Below are positions 7,416-16,090 of a DNA stretch of 64,000 nt, in pieces; position 1 is the first letter of the stretch, and each line of letters begins with the position of its first letter. The DNA comes from Verrucomicrobiota bacterium (GTDB lineage: Bacteria; Verrucomicrobiota; Verrucomicrobiia; Opitutales; UBA2995). The stretch covers positions 1-64,000 of the forward strand of contig JAQBYJ010000003.1 in NCBI GenBank assembly GCA_027622555.1. The letters run 5' to 3'. A program made the translations under genes and the position numbers. Below the pieces are notes generated by a model that ran no database searches, was not told the origin of the DNA, and saw only the letters and a program-made list of their open reading frames with translations.

Positions 7416-10400
7416 TTAAGCTTTAACTGTTTTGCGAACGTTGGACCAAGCGCAGATAGAATTCAGATATTTTGCTGATCCGTCTCTCAACCAGCCATCG
7501 AGTTGAGCCTGGGCTTTGAGTTGTTGACCCCGATTCCTTGGCACAACCATAAACCCGCAATCCGCGCCCTGGAAAGCGGTCATGTCGCCCCATAGTTTTT
7601 CAAACTGTGAAACTGGGAAGATGTCTTCTTGAGCGTGGCCCCAGCGTTTCTTCACTTCCTTGATGGTGATATAGGTCGGCATGCGGTTCGCCACCTGGCG
7701 GATCTTTTCTGCTACCAGCGATTCGTTGCCCAGGTCGGATTTTTTTAACTCAAACAACTCCAATAAGCGATCGATGGAAATCCATGTGGTCATCGTATTG
7801 TAGTAGGAAAGTTTGTACTCTTCCTCTTCGGAAGGAAGGCAAAGGCCTTCGACGAGTCTTGGCTTTCCATCGATCTTGGCGAGGCCACCACCACGGTCTT
7901 CGTAGCGACGCGTAATAACTTCAAAGGAGAAATCTTTTCCGGACTGTATGTGAATCCCAAGAAACGACGGATCAATATTGGCCCCAAGCGTATCAATATT
8001 ATGGAGCATCAAATACTTTAATTGAGGCCGCTCTTTCAGCATGGCGTTCAAAGTGCCATTGCGCAGGAGGGTGGGGACTTCGTACCAGTGCCCAACCGGG
8101 TGCAAACACTGTAAGGGAAGATTGTCGCGATAATCGGTGCCTTCGCCAGTATTCTTTGCCCAGGCTGCCAGAGCATCGCGCACACTTTCCTTCATTTTCT
8201 GCGCGCGTTCATCAAGCACTTGTTCCGTAACTTCTTCCCAGGCAAAGCGAAGGTCGCGGACCATGGGAACCGTCCTTAGTCCGATGTATTTGCCTTTTGA
8301 AACGAAGACGTTTCCTTCGAAGCCGTAGTTTTTAACCGCATCCAGATAATTTTGAATTGGACCGTGGGTTAAATAACTACTCGTGATCACGTGAAGCGGA
8401 TATTCGCCAAAATCTTGTCCCACCTTCCGGCTTTTGGCCAAGTGAGTTTCAATAAAGGAACGGTGGCGCCCTTCGAATTTACAAAATGGATGCAGGCCTT
8501 TTACGACACCGGCACCTTCAGTCCAACGGCTTCCGACGCCGGCTGCGAGTGATACTACTGCCACCTCGCCCCTGGTTATTGCTTGTTCGCCCATGTAATG
8601 GGTAGCGCCATCGACCGGGATTCTGCCATCATAAACGTCCTCAACGGTGACATCCTCAATCGTGGTAGTCGGCGGAAACCGGTTTTGGGAAAGCCCAATC
8701 CGCCCGGTTTGAAGTTGTTGGCGAATCGTTTCGTGTTGAATGGTGTCGAAGCCATTTTCTTCCAACAGCTGATCCAGATTTCCACTCATTTCGGATTTGG
8801 ATTCTGTATCGGGTAACAGCTGTTTAAAAAAGTGGGGAACGGCTTCCTGAAACTGTTCGTTTGTTTCGCAATTGCGGGTAAATTGTTGGAGCTCAGCTAG
8901 GCGATCGGAGGAAAGATCTTTGATATCCTGCTTCACCAGGTTGGGGATGACTTGTTTGTAATATACAGGGGGGAGTAGTGCGTTCTTCCCTTTTAAGAAC
9001 TCTCCGAAGGTGCCATTGGGGTTAATGTTAAATTCGTAAACCACTGGATCCATGGCGAAGGGAAGGGAGTTCTCCAATTCACACTTGGCTGATTGCATGA
9101 TCTCTTGAATTTCAGGAAGAGCTTTCTGCTTTATTGCAGGATCGACGAAAAACCCCATGCCGCCACCCGACATGCCGCCGAGCATTACGAAGCCCCAGAA
9201 ATCGTCGCCAAACTTGGCCTTGATTTTTTCAATCAGCTGTTCGGTGTAAAACGTTGTCGCCCAGGGAATGATGGTTTGGATCGGCTCGAAAAAGTTTTGA
9301 GTAGTCAGTTCCGCAAGTTTGCGGATGTTGCCCGTTTTCAAGCTTTCAACGATTTGGTCAAATAACCTGATCGCGTTGTTTCGCCCTTCCCATTCTTTGT
9401 TTGAACGCAGCAAATATTTTTCCGTAACCATCTCCAGGATGGGGCCGACATTTTGAGCCATCCCACCGTGGACAAGTACCAGGCTGTCTTGCAGTTTTTG
9501 AATGGTCTCGTCCGTAATCTGCGTATTCAGCAGGTGGTGACGTGGTAACAGGCACCCGCGGCTGATGCCGTGTTCGGGATCGTTTTCTTGAGCCAATTCA
9601 CCAAAAATAGTTTTGATTCCCGGCCACACTCCTCCCGAGTCTTGCCAACCACCGCCAGACCCCCCCAACCATTCACCCAGGATTGCACGGGCTGCTACAA
9701 TACGTCTTTCAGATTCCTTCAGAGAGCCTTCCATGGATGATGTTTGACCGGTGGCTCGCATACAGGCGGATATCAAGCAGGCCAGTAAGTTGGTTGAGAC
9801 GGCGAGCCTCGATCCCTTGGGAATATCCCGCACATGACTGACTAGCTCGAATCCTTTTTGTGGTCCGAGCAATGCTTCCAAAACGCTTTCAAGAGATTGA
9901 CCGGAACCTTCAATTCCGGGCGGAACCATGCCTGCTGCTATGATCGCCGCCTTGACCAGGCCCAGATAGTCCATGCCGAAGTTAAAGAGGTCATCAAGAT
10001 TCGTCACTTCTGTTGCGGCTTTCAGGTCCAGGCTGATGAGCCGGATGACCGGTTTATCTATGACTCGAAAAAAGCATTCGACTGGTGGCAGCGGTTCTTT
10101 GTCTCTGCCCCATACCGCGAGGTTTACTGATATATTTAAAACGCGAGCGGCTTCAGGCAGATCCATCCCCAGAAAAAAGATATCGCTCCATCCACTGTGT
10201 GTCAGGTCCATGCGTACCGGAGTGGTTTCATGAATGATCGGGTAGGGTTCCGAATCGTCACTTCTTGTCAGCAACTCTTTGCTTACTCGTAAAGGATGGC
10301 TGCTTGAATGGCCCATACGAAACATCCACTGGTTTCCTTTGACGGAACGCACACTGCGGCGTACCTGGTTGGCAAGGTATTGCAGAGCCAGGTGATAGTA

Positions 10401-10772
10401 GGAGTAAGCCAAGGCGCTGGATAGAGTATCATTCCAGCCAGTACGTTCCTGCTCCAACAAAAAGAGGTCTAATCCTTCTTCAAAACGGCGATTGAGAACC
10501 AATTGATTGGCCTCAAAAGAAAGAAGCCCCGCTCCGTTTATCTCGTAATGTTTTGGTAGGTGGAAGCGGTGCAAGGCATACAGAAAGAACAGAGCCCGAA
10601 CTTTTTCGTAGAGGCTCTCTTGCGTGCGGCGAAAGGTATCCAGTGCATCACATTCAAACTTTAACTCATCGAACGACAGGCCTTGGATGGCTTCTTCCAT
10701 AGGCGTGTCCCGCTCGGTTTTGATTGTTGAGGTGATGATTCGAATCAGTTCGCTCATAGTAATCTTTGGCAT
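7416..10772 (-). CDS. Fusion of a GHMP sugar kinase-like domain and a UDP-sugar pyrophosphorylase
   Basis: The 1118-residue protein joins two enzymes. Residues about 180-560 resemble the L-fucokinase branch of GHMP kinases: RMDLTHSGWSD (near 186), VLNISVNLAVWG, IPKGSRLAVSTNLL (near 317), GGWQDSGGVWPGIK (near 373) and MLGGMSGGGMGFF (near 527). Residues about 725-1118 are a UDPGP-family nucleotidyltransferase with VVSLAAGVGSRWTEGAG near 733 and LMLHNIDTLGANID. The family pattern suggests phosphorylation of a free sugar at C1 followed by transfer of UMP to give a UDP-sugar. The kinase ATP loop is degenerate (GSRLAVST where GSGLGTSS is usual), so kinase activity is uncertain. It is 32 bp downstream of a GalU-like gene and follows epimerase and glf genes, which fits nucleotide-sugar supply. 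The substrate cannot be told from sequence. Confidence 0.75.
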   Translation of the reverse strand: MPKITMSELIRIITSTIKTERDTPMEEAIQGLSFDELKFECDALDTFRRTQESLYEKVRALFFLYALHRFHLPKHYEINGAGLLSFEANQLVLNRRFEEGLDLFLLEQERTGWNDTLSSALAYSYYHLALQYLANQVRRSVRSVKGNQWMFRMGHSSSHPLRVSKELLTRSDDSEPYPIIHETTPVRMDLTHSGWSDIFFLGMDLPEAARVLNISVNLAVWGRDKEPLPPVECFFRVIDKPVIRLISLDLKAATEVTNLDDLFNFGMDYLGLVKAAIIAAGMVPPGIEGSGQSLESVLEALLGPQKGFELVSHVRDIPKGSRLAVSTNLLACLISACMRATGQTSSMEGSLKESERRIVAARAILGEWLGGSGGGWQDSGGVWPGIKTIFGELAQENDPEHGISRGCLLPRHHLLNTQITDETIQKLQDSLVLVHGGMAQNVGPILEMVTEKYLLRSNKEWEGRNNAIRLFDQIVESLKTGNIRKLAELTTQNFFEPIQTIIPWATTFYTEQLIEKIKAKFGDDFWGFVMLGGMSGGGMGFFVDPAIKQKALPEIQEIMQSAKCELENSLPFAMDPVVYEFNINPNGTFGEFLKGKNALLPPVYYKQVIPNLVKQDIKDLSSDRLAELQQFTRNCETNEQFQEAVPHFFKQLLPDTESKSEMSGNLDQLLEENGFDTIQHETIRQQLQTGRIGLSQNRFPPTTTIEDVTVEDVYDGRIPVDGATHYMGEQAITRGEVAVVSLAAGVGSRWTEGAGVVKGLHPFCKFEGRHRSFIETHLAKSRKVGQDFGEYPLHVITSSYLTHGPIQNYLDAVKNYGFEGNVFVSKGKYIGLRTVPMVRDLRFAWEEVTEQVLDERAQKMKESVRDALAAWAKNTGEGTDYRDNLPLQCLHPVGHWYEVPTLLRNGTLNAMLKERPQLKYLMLHNIDTLGANIDPSFLGIHIQSGKDFSFEVITRRYEDRGGGLAKIDGKPRLVEGLCLPSEEEEYKLSYYNTMTTWISIDRLLELFELKKSDLGNESLVAEKIRQVANRMPTYITIKEVKKRWGHAQEDIFPVSQFEKLWGDMTAFQGADCGFMVVPRNRGQQLKAQAQLDGWLRDGSAKYLNSICAWSNVRKTVKA

Positions 10773-10804
10773 AATCTGCGTTTCGGAGCAGTGAGATTTA
10801 CAGA

Positions 10805-11647
10805 TTATTTGTGTTTGGATTCGGCTAACAGTTCAACCAATTGGGTGAGAACTTCTTCCCGGTGCCTGCCATCCAGGGCCAACGCCATTTGTGCCGTGAG
10901 CATTCCATAACGGTTTTCCATATCGTAGCGACGGCCTTGAATGATTGAAGCTAGGTATTGTTCCTGTTTAGCCAAAATTTGTAACGCGTCGGAGAGAGAT
11001 GGCTTGGCCTCTTTCGTTTTTAGAAGATCCTCCAATATTTCAAAAATCTTGGGGGTAAGAATATGCATCCCGAAAAAGCATAAATAGTGCCCCATGCGCA
11101 GCCCAGGTACCAGGATCTCCTGCTCGGCTTGGGTGGGGGTTGGTTTTTCCAGGATTTTGTCGATCACATACAAATTTTTCCCGCCGGTAGAAAGGGTACC
11201 TCCAACTGCACCGAAATCGGTAAGCTTACCTTCATGGGTGGCTTGAACGGCCGATACGGATGAATCCAGTTTTTCTGCTGTGTTTACGAGTTGGCGGGCG
11301 CAGCTTACTTCTGAATCGCTGACATAGAGGTGATCGCTCACCATCAAAAGGAATGAATCTCCTTCCACAAAATCCTTGGCACAATGAACCGCATGACCGT
11401 ATCCCAAGGCTTTTTCCTGTTCTATAAAAGTCAGTTTGGCGTTTGATACATCGACGCTTTCCTTAAAAAGCGGCTCATCTCCAGGCGCAATGACGATGCC
11501 AATGTCTTGAATTTCTGCAGAGGTTATTTCCTCAATCAATAAATTGAGAGCAGAGCGAGGAAACCCTTCACGGTCGACGAGTGTCTGGAGTGGCAGGTGA
11601 CGTTGATTTCTTCCCGCGGCCGTTATTACTGCTTTTTGGATCTTCAT
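10805..11647 (-). CDS. Divergent GalU-like nucleotidyltransferase
   Basis: The 280-residue protein follows the plan of UTP-glucose-1-phosphate uridylyltransferase: KAVITAAGR at the N-terminus, FIEQEKALGYGHAVHCAKDF, the metal-binding MVSDHLYV (equivalent to the LPDD/LGD region), ILEKPTP and the late GRRYDMENRYGML, as in GalU's 'YDTGDKLGYL'. The nucleotide-binding signature is altered: GRNQRHLPLQTLVDREG replaces GLGTRFLPxTKxxPKE, so the usual GxGTR and the first lysine are not conserved. It may be a GalU with changed specificity, or a non-catalytic partner of the downstream fusion enzyme, with which it appears to be co-transcribed. Confidence 0.7.
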   Translation of the reverse strand: MKIQKAVITAAGRNQRHLPLQTLVDREGFPRSALNLLIEEITSAEIQDIGIVIAPGDEPLFKESVDVSNAKLTFIEQEKALGYGHAVHCAKDFVEGDSFLLMVSDHLYVSDSEVSCARQLVNTAEKLDSSVSAVQATHEGKLTDFGAVGGTLSTGGKNLYVIDKILEKPTPTQAEQEILVPGLRMGHYLCFFGMHILTPKIFEILEDLLKTKEAKPSLSDALQILAKQEQYLASIIQGRRYDMENRYGMLTAQMALALDGRHREEVLTQLVELLAESKHK

Positions 11648-11787
11648 GAGGGCAGAAACTAGAGAATCGTGGCTCTTTGAAGCAACTCCTGTTTCTCACA
11701 TTTCAATTAATACTGAATCAATTAACAGGGTGTTTACCAAAGAGGGTGGATCCTGGTTTCGCCATAGGCTCCAAGAAACCAATTTAT

Positions 11788-12756
11788 CTACAGGGTGAGT
11801 TGACTCACCCAATCCTTTTCTGACCGGTACCAATCCACCAGGTTCTGGGTGCCTTCTTGAAATGAAACTTGTGGTTTCCAGTCGAGGATGGATTTCGCCT
11901 TGGAGATATCCGCCCACGTATGAAGCATATCCCCTTTAATAAATGGCTGGTAGTCAATAATGGCCTTTTTGCCCAATTGGATTTCGAATGTTTCGATCAT
12001 TTTTGAAATGGAGACCGGATTGTTACCACCGCCTAGATTGATGATCTCGTGGCCTACGTTTTTGAGCGCTGCAATGGTTCCGCGGGCAATGTCATCAATG
12101 TAGGTAAAATCCCTGCTCTGCGAGCCATCCCCATAAAGTGTGATCGGTGTTCCCTCATCGATCCAGCGCACAAATCTCAACGGAGCCATATCCGGTCGAC
12201 CTGCCGGTCCGTAAGCAGTGAAATATCTAAGAATGGATACATCGAAATCGTAAAGATGATGATACGTGTATGCCATGGCTTCAGCAGCCTTCTTTGTGGC
12301 TGCATAGGGCGAAATGGGTTGGTTCACCGGAAGCGATTCCAGGAAAGGCATGTCCTGTCCTGCATAAAGCGAGGAGGTGGAAGATAGCACGAACTTGCGG
12401 ACCCCGTGTTGGCGCATGGACTCGAGCATACTTAACGTTCCTCCTGCATTGGTCTCCATGTAGGCATGAGGATTTTCCATACTATAACGGACACCGGCTC
12501 GACCGCCTAGATGAACCACTGCGTCAAACGCCGTGTTTTTAAATAGTCGGCCTATTGACTCCTTTTCGTCCAGATCTGCTTTCTCAAAACGAAATCCGTC
12601 CATTTGCGTCAGCTTGTTAAGCCGCCATTGCTTCAATCCTACATCGTAGTAATTATTCAGGTTGTCCACTCCAACCACCTGATGGCCTTGCTTAATAAGT
12701 AGTTCAGTGGTTTTCCAACCGATAAAACCGGCGCACCCTGTTAGAAGGAGGTTCAT
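11788..12756 (-). CDS. NAD-dependent nucleotide-sugar epimerase (UDP-glucuronate 4-epimerase-like)
   Basis: This 322-residue extended short-chain dehydrogenase has the Rossmann motif TGCAGFIG at residues 7-14, the VDNLNNYYDVGLKQWRL segment typical of UDP-glucuronate 4-epimerases, SSTSSLYAG, and the catalytic pair in SPYAATKKAAE (YxxxK near residue 151). RYFTAYGPAGRPDMAP and a DFTYIDDIARGTI motif complete the family pattern. UDP-glucose 4-epimerase or a 4,6-dehydratase are less likely alternatives. It sits between glf and the GalU-like gene, consistent with making sugar donors for the polysaccharide locus. Confidence 0.82.
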   Translation of the reverse strand: MNLLLTGCAGFIGWKTTELLIKQGHQVVGVDNLNNYYDVGLKQWRLNKLTQMDGFRFEKADLDEKESIGRLFKNTAFDAVVHLGGRAGVRYSMENPHAYMETNAGGTLSMLESMRQHGVRKFVLSSTSSLYAGQDMPFLESLPVNQPISPYAATKKAAEAMAYTYHHLYDFDVSILRYFTAYGPAGRPDMAPLRFVRWIDEGTPITLYGDGSQSRDFTYIDDIARGTIAALKNVGHEIINLGGGNNPVSISKMIETFEIQLGKKAIIDYQPFIKGDMLHTWADISKAKSILDWKPQVSFQEGTQNLVDWYRSEKDWVSQLTL

Positions 12757-12808
12757 TTGTGAGGAAGGTAGTGCTTCAAAATTGGATTAGGCAATAAAAC
12801 TCTGGCGG

Positions 12809-13933
12809 CTAATCAAAGAGGTCGGTTGTTTCGACAAACTCCAAAGCCGCAGCAATGGTATCGTCCATGTCGAGGTAGCGGTAACCACCCAATCGCCCAC
12901 CGAACCATACACGCTTCAGTTGATCCGCATCGGCCTTGTAGCGTTTGAGGAGTTCGGCGTTTCTGAGTGTGTTGACGGGGTAATAAGGCTCCGTGCTTTC
13001 ACCAATTATTTTTGAGTATTCTTTGTAAATGACGGTTCTATTTGTACTCGGTCTTTCTGGGTGAAAGTGTTTGAATTCATGTATCCGCGTATAGGGGACG
13101 TCGGCCTCAGCATAGTTCATGACAGAGCAACCCTGGTAGTCGGGCATGTCGTAAACCTCACGGTTCAATTCGATGGAACGCCACTCGAGTCGTCCGTATT
13201 TGTGATCAAAGAACTGGTCGACCGCCCCCGTGTAAAGAATTGGCCATTTGCCCAAATAGATTTCTCTTACGTCGAGCCAATCCGTGTTAAGCTGCACCTC
13301 AATATTCGGATGGTCATGCAAGCGTTGGAAGAGTTTGCCATAACCTTCCAAGGGTATCCCCTCAAAAGGATCCGAGAAATAACGACTGTTATAGGAATGT
13401 CTAACCGGCAGTCTTTGAATAATTTCAGCAGGAAGTTCTCTCGGATCTTTTCCCCATTGTTTGACGGTGTAGCCTCTTATGAAGGCTTCGTACAAGGGCC
13501 GACCAATTAACGAGATGGCTTGCTCCTCCAGATTACCAGGCTGCTCATAGTATTCATTCTTCCGTTCCTCCTCCAGAAACGCTGACACCTCGTGTGGTTT
13601 CAGCTGGAGCTTGTAGTAGGCATTGATCGTACCCAAGTTTATTGGCATGGAATAAACCTTGTCCTTAAAAGTGGTCCACACCGTGTGCCGGTAATTGTTA
13701 AATTGAGTGAATCGATTTATATATTCCCACACCTTGAGGTTGTCCGTATGGAAAATATGGGACCCATATGTATGAACCTCTATCCCGGTTTCTTGATCTG
13801 GCTCAGACCAACTATTTCCACCTATGTGGTTTCGTTTTTCCAGGATGAGCACCTTCTTTCCTTTGGAAGCCAGCCGCTCTGCGCACACGGAGCCAAAGAA
13901 TCCAGCCCCAACTATCAGGAAGTCACCGTTCAT
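12809..13933 (-). CDS. glf: UDP-galactopyranose mutase
   Basis: Glf converts UDP-galactopyranose to UDP-galactofuranose with reduced FAD; Galf is used in O-antigens and other glycans. The 374-residue protein starts with the FAD-binding DFLIVGAGFFGSVCAERLA and EKRNHIGGNSW motifs, followed by YGSHIFHT, WTTFKDKVYSMPINL and the C-terminal WFGGRLGGYRYLDMDDTI flavin-contact segment. Length matches the family. It is divergent from rmlA across 247 bp. A Galf-type glycosyltransferase candidate lies at 19440-20366. Confidence 0.95.
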   Translation of the reverse strand: MNGDFLIVGAGFFGSVCAERLASKGKKVLILEKRNHIGGNSWSEPDQETGIEVHTYGSHIFHTDNLKVWEYINRFTQFNNYRHTVWTTFKDKVYSMPINLGTINAYYKLQLKPHEVSAFLEEERKNEYYEQPGNLEEQAISLIGRPLYEAFIRGYTVKQWGKDPRELPAEIIQRLPVRHSYNSRYFSDPFEGIPLEGYGKLFQRLHDHPNIEVQLNTDWLDVREIYLGKWPILYTGAVDQFFDHKYGRLEWRSIELNREVYDMPDYQGCSVMNYAEADVPYTRIHEFKHFHPERPSTNRTVIYKEYSKIIGESTEPYYPVNTLRNAELLKRYKADADQLKRVWFGGRLGGYRYLDMDDTIAAALEFVETTDLFD

Positions 13934-14180
13934 GAAGGTCCAATGATTCGCTCTATCTGATGGTACTGGTGATTAGAAGACATGAAGGAATAAAGATCGC
14001 GAAGGAAAGGTTTTGAGTCGGATAGCCGTTTCAAAGCATGGTGCACAAAAGGTGTTCTCAATCTAGTTATTGGCTGAGGTCAAAATGGCATCAAGGTAAA
14101 ATACGGCGTGGTGTTTATTCCAGGAAAGCTGCCCAAACAAAACCTTGCTTCTTCGAAGCGTTAATTGAGAGCATCCAACC

Positions 14181-15056
14181 ATGTTCAACCGCAAAGGTAT
14201 CATCTTGGCTGGTGGCAGCGGCACCCGGCTTTACCCTCTTACTCTTGCCGTGAGCAAACAGCTCATGCCTGTCTATGACAAACCGATGATCTACTATCCG
14301 CTTTCTGTGCTGATGTTGGCTGGAATCCGGGAGATCCTGGTCATTTCAACGCCGCACGACCTGCCCAATTTCCAGAAGCTTTTAGGAAATGGGTCTCAAT
14401 GGGGCTTATCGTTTTCTTATGAAGAGCAACCTTCACCTGACGGGCTGGCCCAGGCGTTTCACATAGGAGAACCCTTTCTCAATGGAGCACCCGCTGCCCT
14501 GGTATTGGGCGACAATCTTTTCCACGGACATGAATTTGCCTTAACCGTGAAGCAGGCCGCTGATCGCTATGATGCAGCGACGATTTTTGGTTATCATGTA
14601 GCACATCCCAGTGATTACGGTGTGGTGGAATTCGATCAATTGGGACGGGCCATTTCCTTGGAGGAAAAACCGGAACATCCCAAGTCTTCCTACGCAGTTC
14701 CCGGAATTTACTTTTACCCCGCTGATGTCACAGACATTGCCCGTGACCTAAGACCCTCGGCTCGCGGCGAACTCGAAATAACAGATCTTAACCGCATTTA
14801 CTTAAACCAGGATCGGCTTTTCGTCGAACGGCTCGGTCGAGGTACTGCCTGGTTGGATACCGGGACCATGGAATCTCTGCTCGATGCAGGCAATTTCGTT
14901 TCCATTATTGAAAAGCGGCAGGGAAACAAAATTGCCTGCCCGGAAGAGATCGCTTTTGAACTCGGATGGATAGATGAAGCCAAGCTGGAAGAAATGATTA
15001 ATAAATTAGGGAAGTCTAGTTACGGAGATTATCTGAGAACGCTGTTGGTAAAATAA
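14181..15056 (+). CDS. rmlA: Glucose-1-phosphate thymidylyltransferase
   Basis: RmlA makes dTDP-glucose from dTTP and glucose-1-phosphate, the entry to dTDP-rhamnose and related deoxysugars. The 291-residue protein has the signature [20 protein letters not shown] with [18 protein letters not shown], then [25 protein letters not shown] and [13 protein letters not shown]. Length is as expected. The usual partners rmlB, rmlC and rmlD are not in the window, so they must be elsewhere or another dTDP-sugar is made. A GT-A-like gene follows after 10 bp. Confidence 0.93.
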   Translation: MFNRKGIILAGGSGTRLYPLTLAVSKQLMPVYDKPMIYYPLSVLMLAGIREILVISTPHDLPNFQKLLGNGSQWGLSFSYEEQPSPDGLAQAFHIGEPFLNGAPAALVLGDNLFHGHEFALTVKQAADRYDAATIFGYHVAHPSDYGVVEFDQLGRAISLEEKPEHPKSSYAVPGIYFYPADVTDIARDLRPSARGELEITDLNRIYLNQDRLFVERLGRGTAWLDTGTMESLLDAGNFVSIIEKRQGNKIACPEEIAFELGWIDEAKLEEMINKLGKSSYGDYLRTLLVK

Positions 15057-15066
15057 AGGGTCCTTC

Positions 15067-16080
15067 ATGTACCAGGATCACCGTGTCGTTTGTGTCACTC
15101 CTGCCGGAAGGAGGAGGTACATGAAAATTTTGGCACCCTACATTTTGTCATCTCCTTTGGTGGACCGTTGGGATGTGTGGGTAAATACAAGTGATCCTTA
15201 TGACCTCCAATTTATTGAAGGTTTGGGCCGGGAATTTGAAAAAGTTAATCCGGTTCTTAATCCCGTGGATAAAGCGAACGGGAACGCCTCAATAAATTGG
15301 TTCTACCAAACGGCGATTGAAGGAAATACCATCTATATTAAATTCGATGATGACATTGTCTGGGTCGAAGACGGTTTTTTCGAAACGCTACTGGATTACA
15401 GAAATAAAAACCGGGAGCACTTGTTGGTGTTTCCAGCCATTGTGAACAATGCAATTTGTACCCACCTGTTTCAACAGGCCAAGAAGCTGAATTACCCAGA
15501 GTATATTCAGGCAAATTCGGTTGACGAGATTGGCTGGGCCTCTCCCGAATTTGCAGCCGACTTACATGTGTGGTTTCTGAATCACCTTGAAAGCGCGACA
15601 GTGGATGAGCTCAAATTTGATTCCGTGCCAATTGCACTAAACAGGATATCCATTAATTGTTTCGCGTGGTACGGTGAAGACTTTTCAAAATTCAATGGGA
15701 TTGTTTTGGATGATGACGAAGAGTATCTTTCCGTTATAAAACCGAGAGAGTTGGGAAAGATTAATTCTATTTGTGGTAACACTATTGTTTCGCATTTTGC
15801 CTTCTATTCTCAGAGGCGACAGCTGGACCAAGCTGGCATTTTGGAGGCGTACGAATCTGTGGTTCAAGCGAATGACCACCATTCGATAGCAAAAATGTAC
15901 AAAACTGTGGCTTCCTTATCTTTGTCGGCAGGGCATCGGGAAACAGGACTGTTGGAGCCATGTATTCGCGGAATCAGATACCTCAGGTTGCCCTGGTTGA
16001 GTTGGGTATCGCCAGGAGAATTCTATCGTCGGCTTAAAGCCAAATTTAAGAAAAAAGAGCGAAAGCCCAAAATCAGTTAA
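15067..16080 (+). CDS. Putative GT-A-type glycosyltransferase
   Basis: The 337-residue cytoplasmic protein has no clear signal or membrane segment. An N-terminal region (DHRVVCVTPAGRRRYMKILA) is followed by NWFYQTAIEGNTIYIKFDDD with an aspartate triad at residues 94-96, which resembles the metal-binding DxD of GT-A glycosyltransferases. The C-terminus is very basic (KAKFKKKERKPK). I do not recognise a named family, so the role is inferred from the aspartate motif and its position after rmlA in a glycan locus. It converges on the ligase-like gene with a 10-bp gap. Confidence 0.55.
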   Translation: MYQDHRVVCVTPAGRRRYMKILAPYILSSPLVDRWDVWVNTSDPYDLQFIEGLGREFEKVNPVLNPVDKANGNASINWFYQTAIEGNTIYIKFDDDIVWVEDGFFETLLDYRNKNREHLLVFPAIVNNAICTHLFQQAKKLNYPEYIQANSVDEIGWASPEFAADLHVWFLNHLESATVDELKFDSVPIALNRISINCFAWYGEDFSKFNGIVLDDDEEYLSVIKPRELGKINSICGNTIVSHFAFYSQRRQLDQAGILEAYESVVQANDHHSIAKMYKTVASLSLSAGHRETGLLEPCIRGIRYLRLPWLSWVSPGEFYRRLKAKFKKKERKPKIS

Positions 16081-16090
16081 AATGCCCGGT

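Noticed and set aside
13061-13510. 149-codon plus-strand open frame opposite glf
   Set aside because: It overlaps essential glf sequence, and the translated product has no motif; it is a shadow of glf codons.
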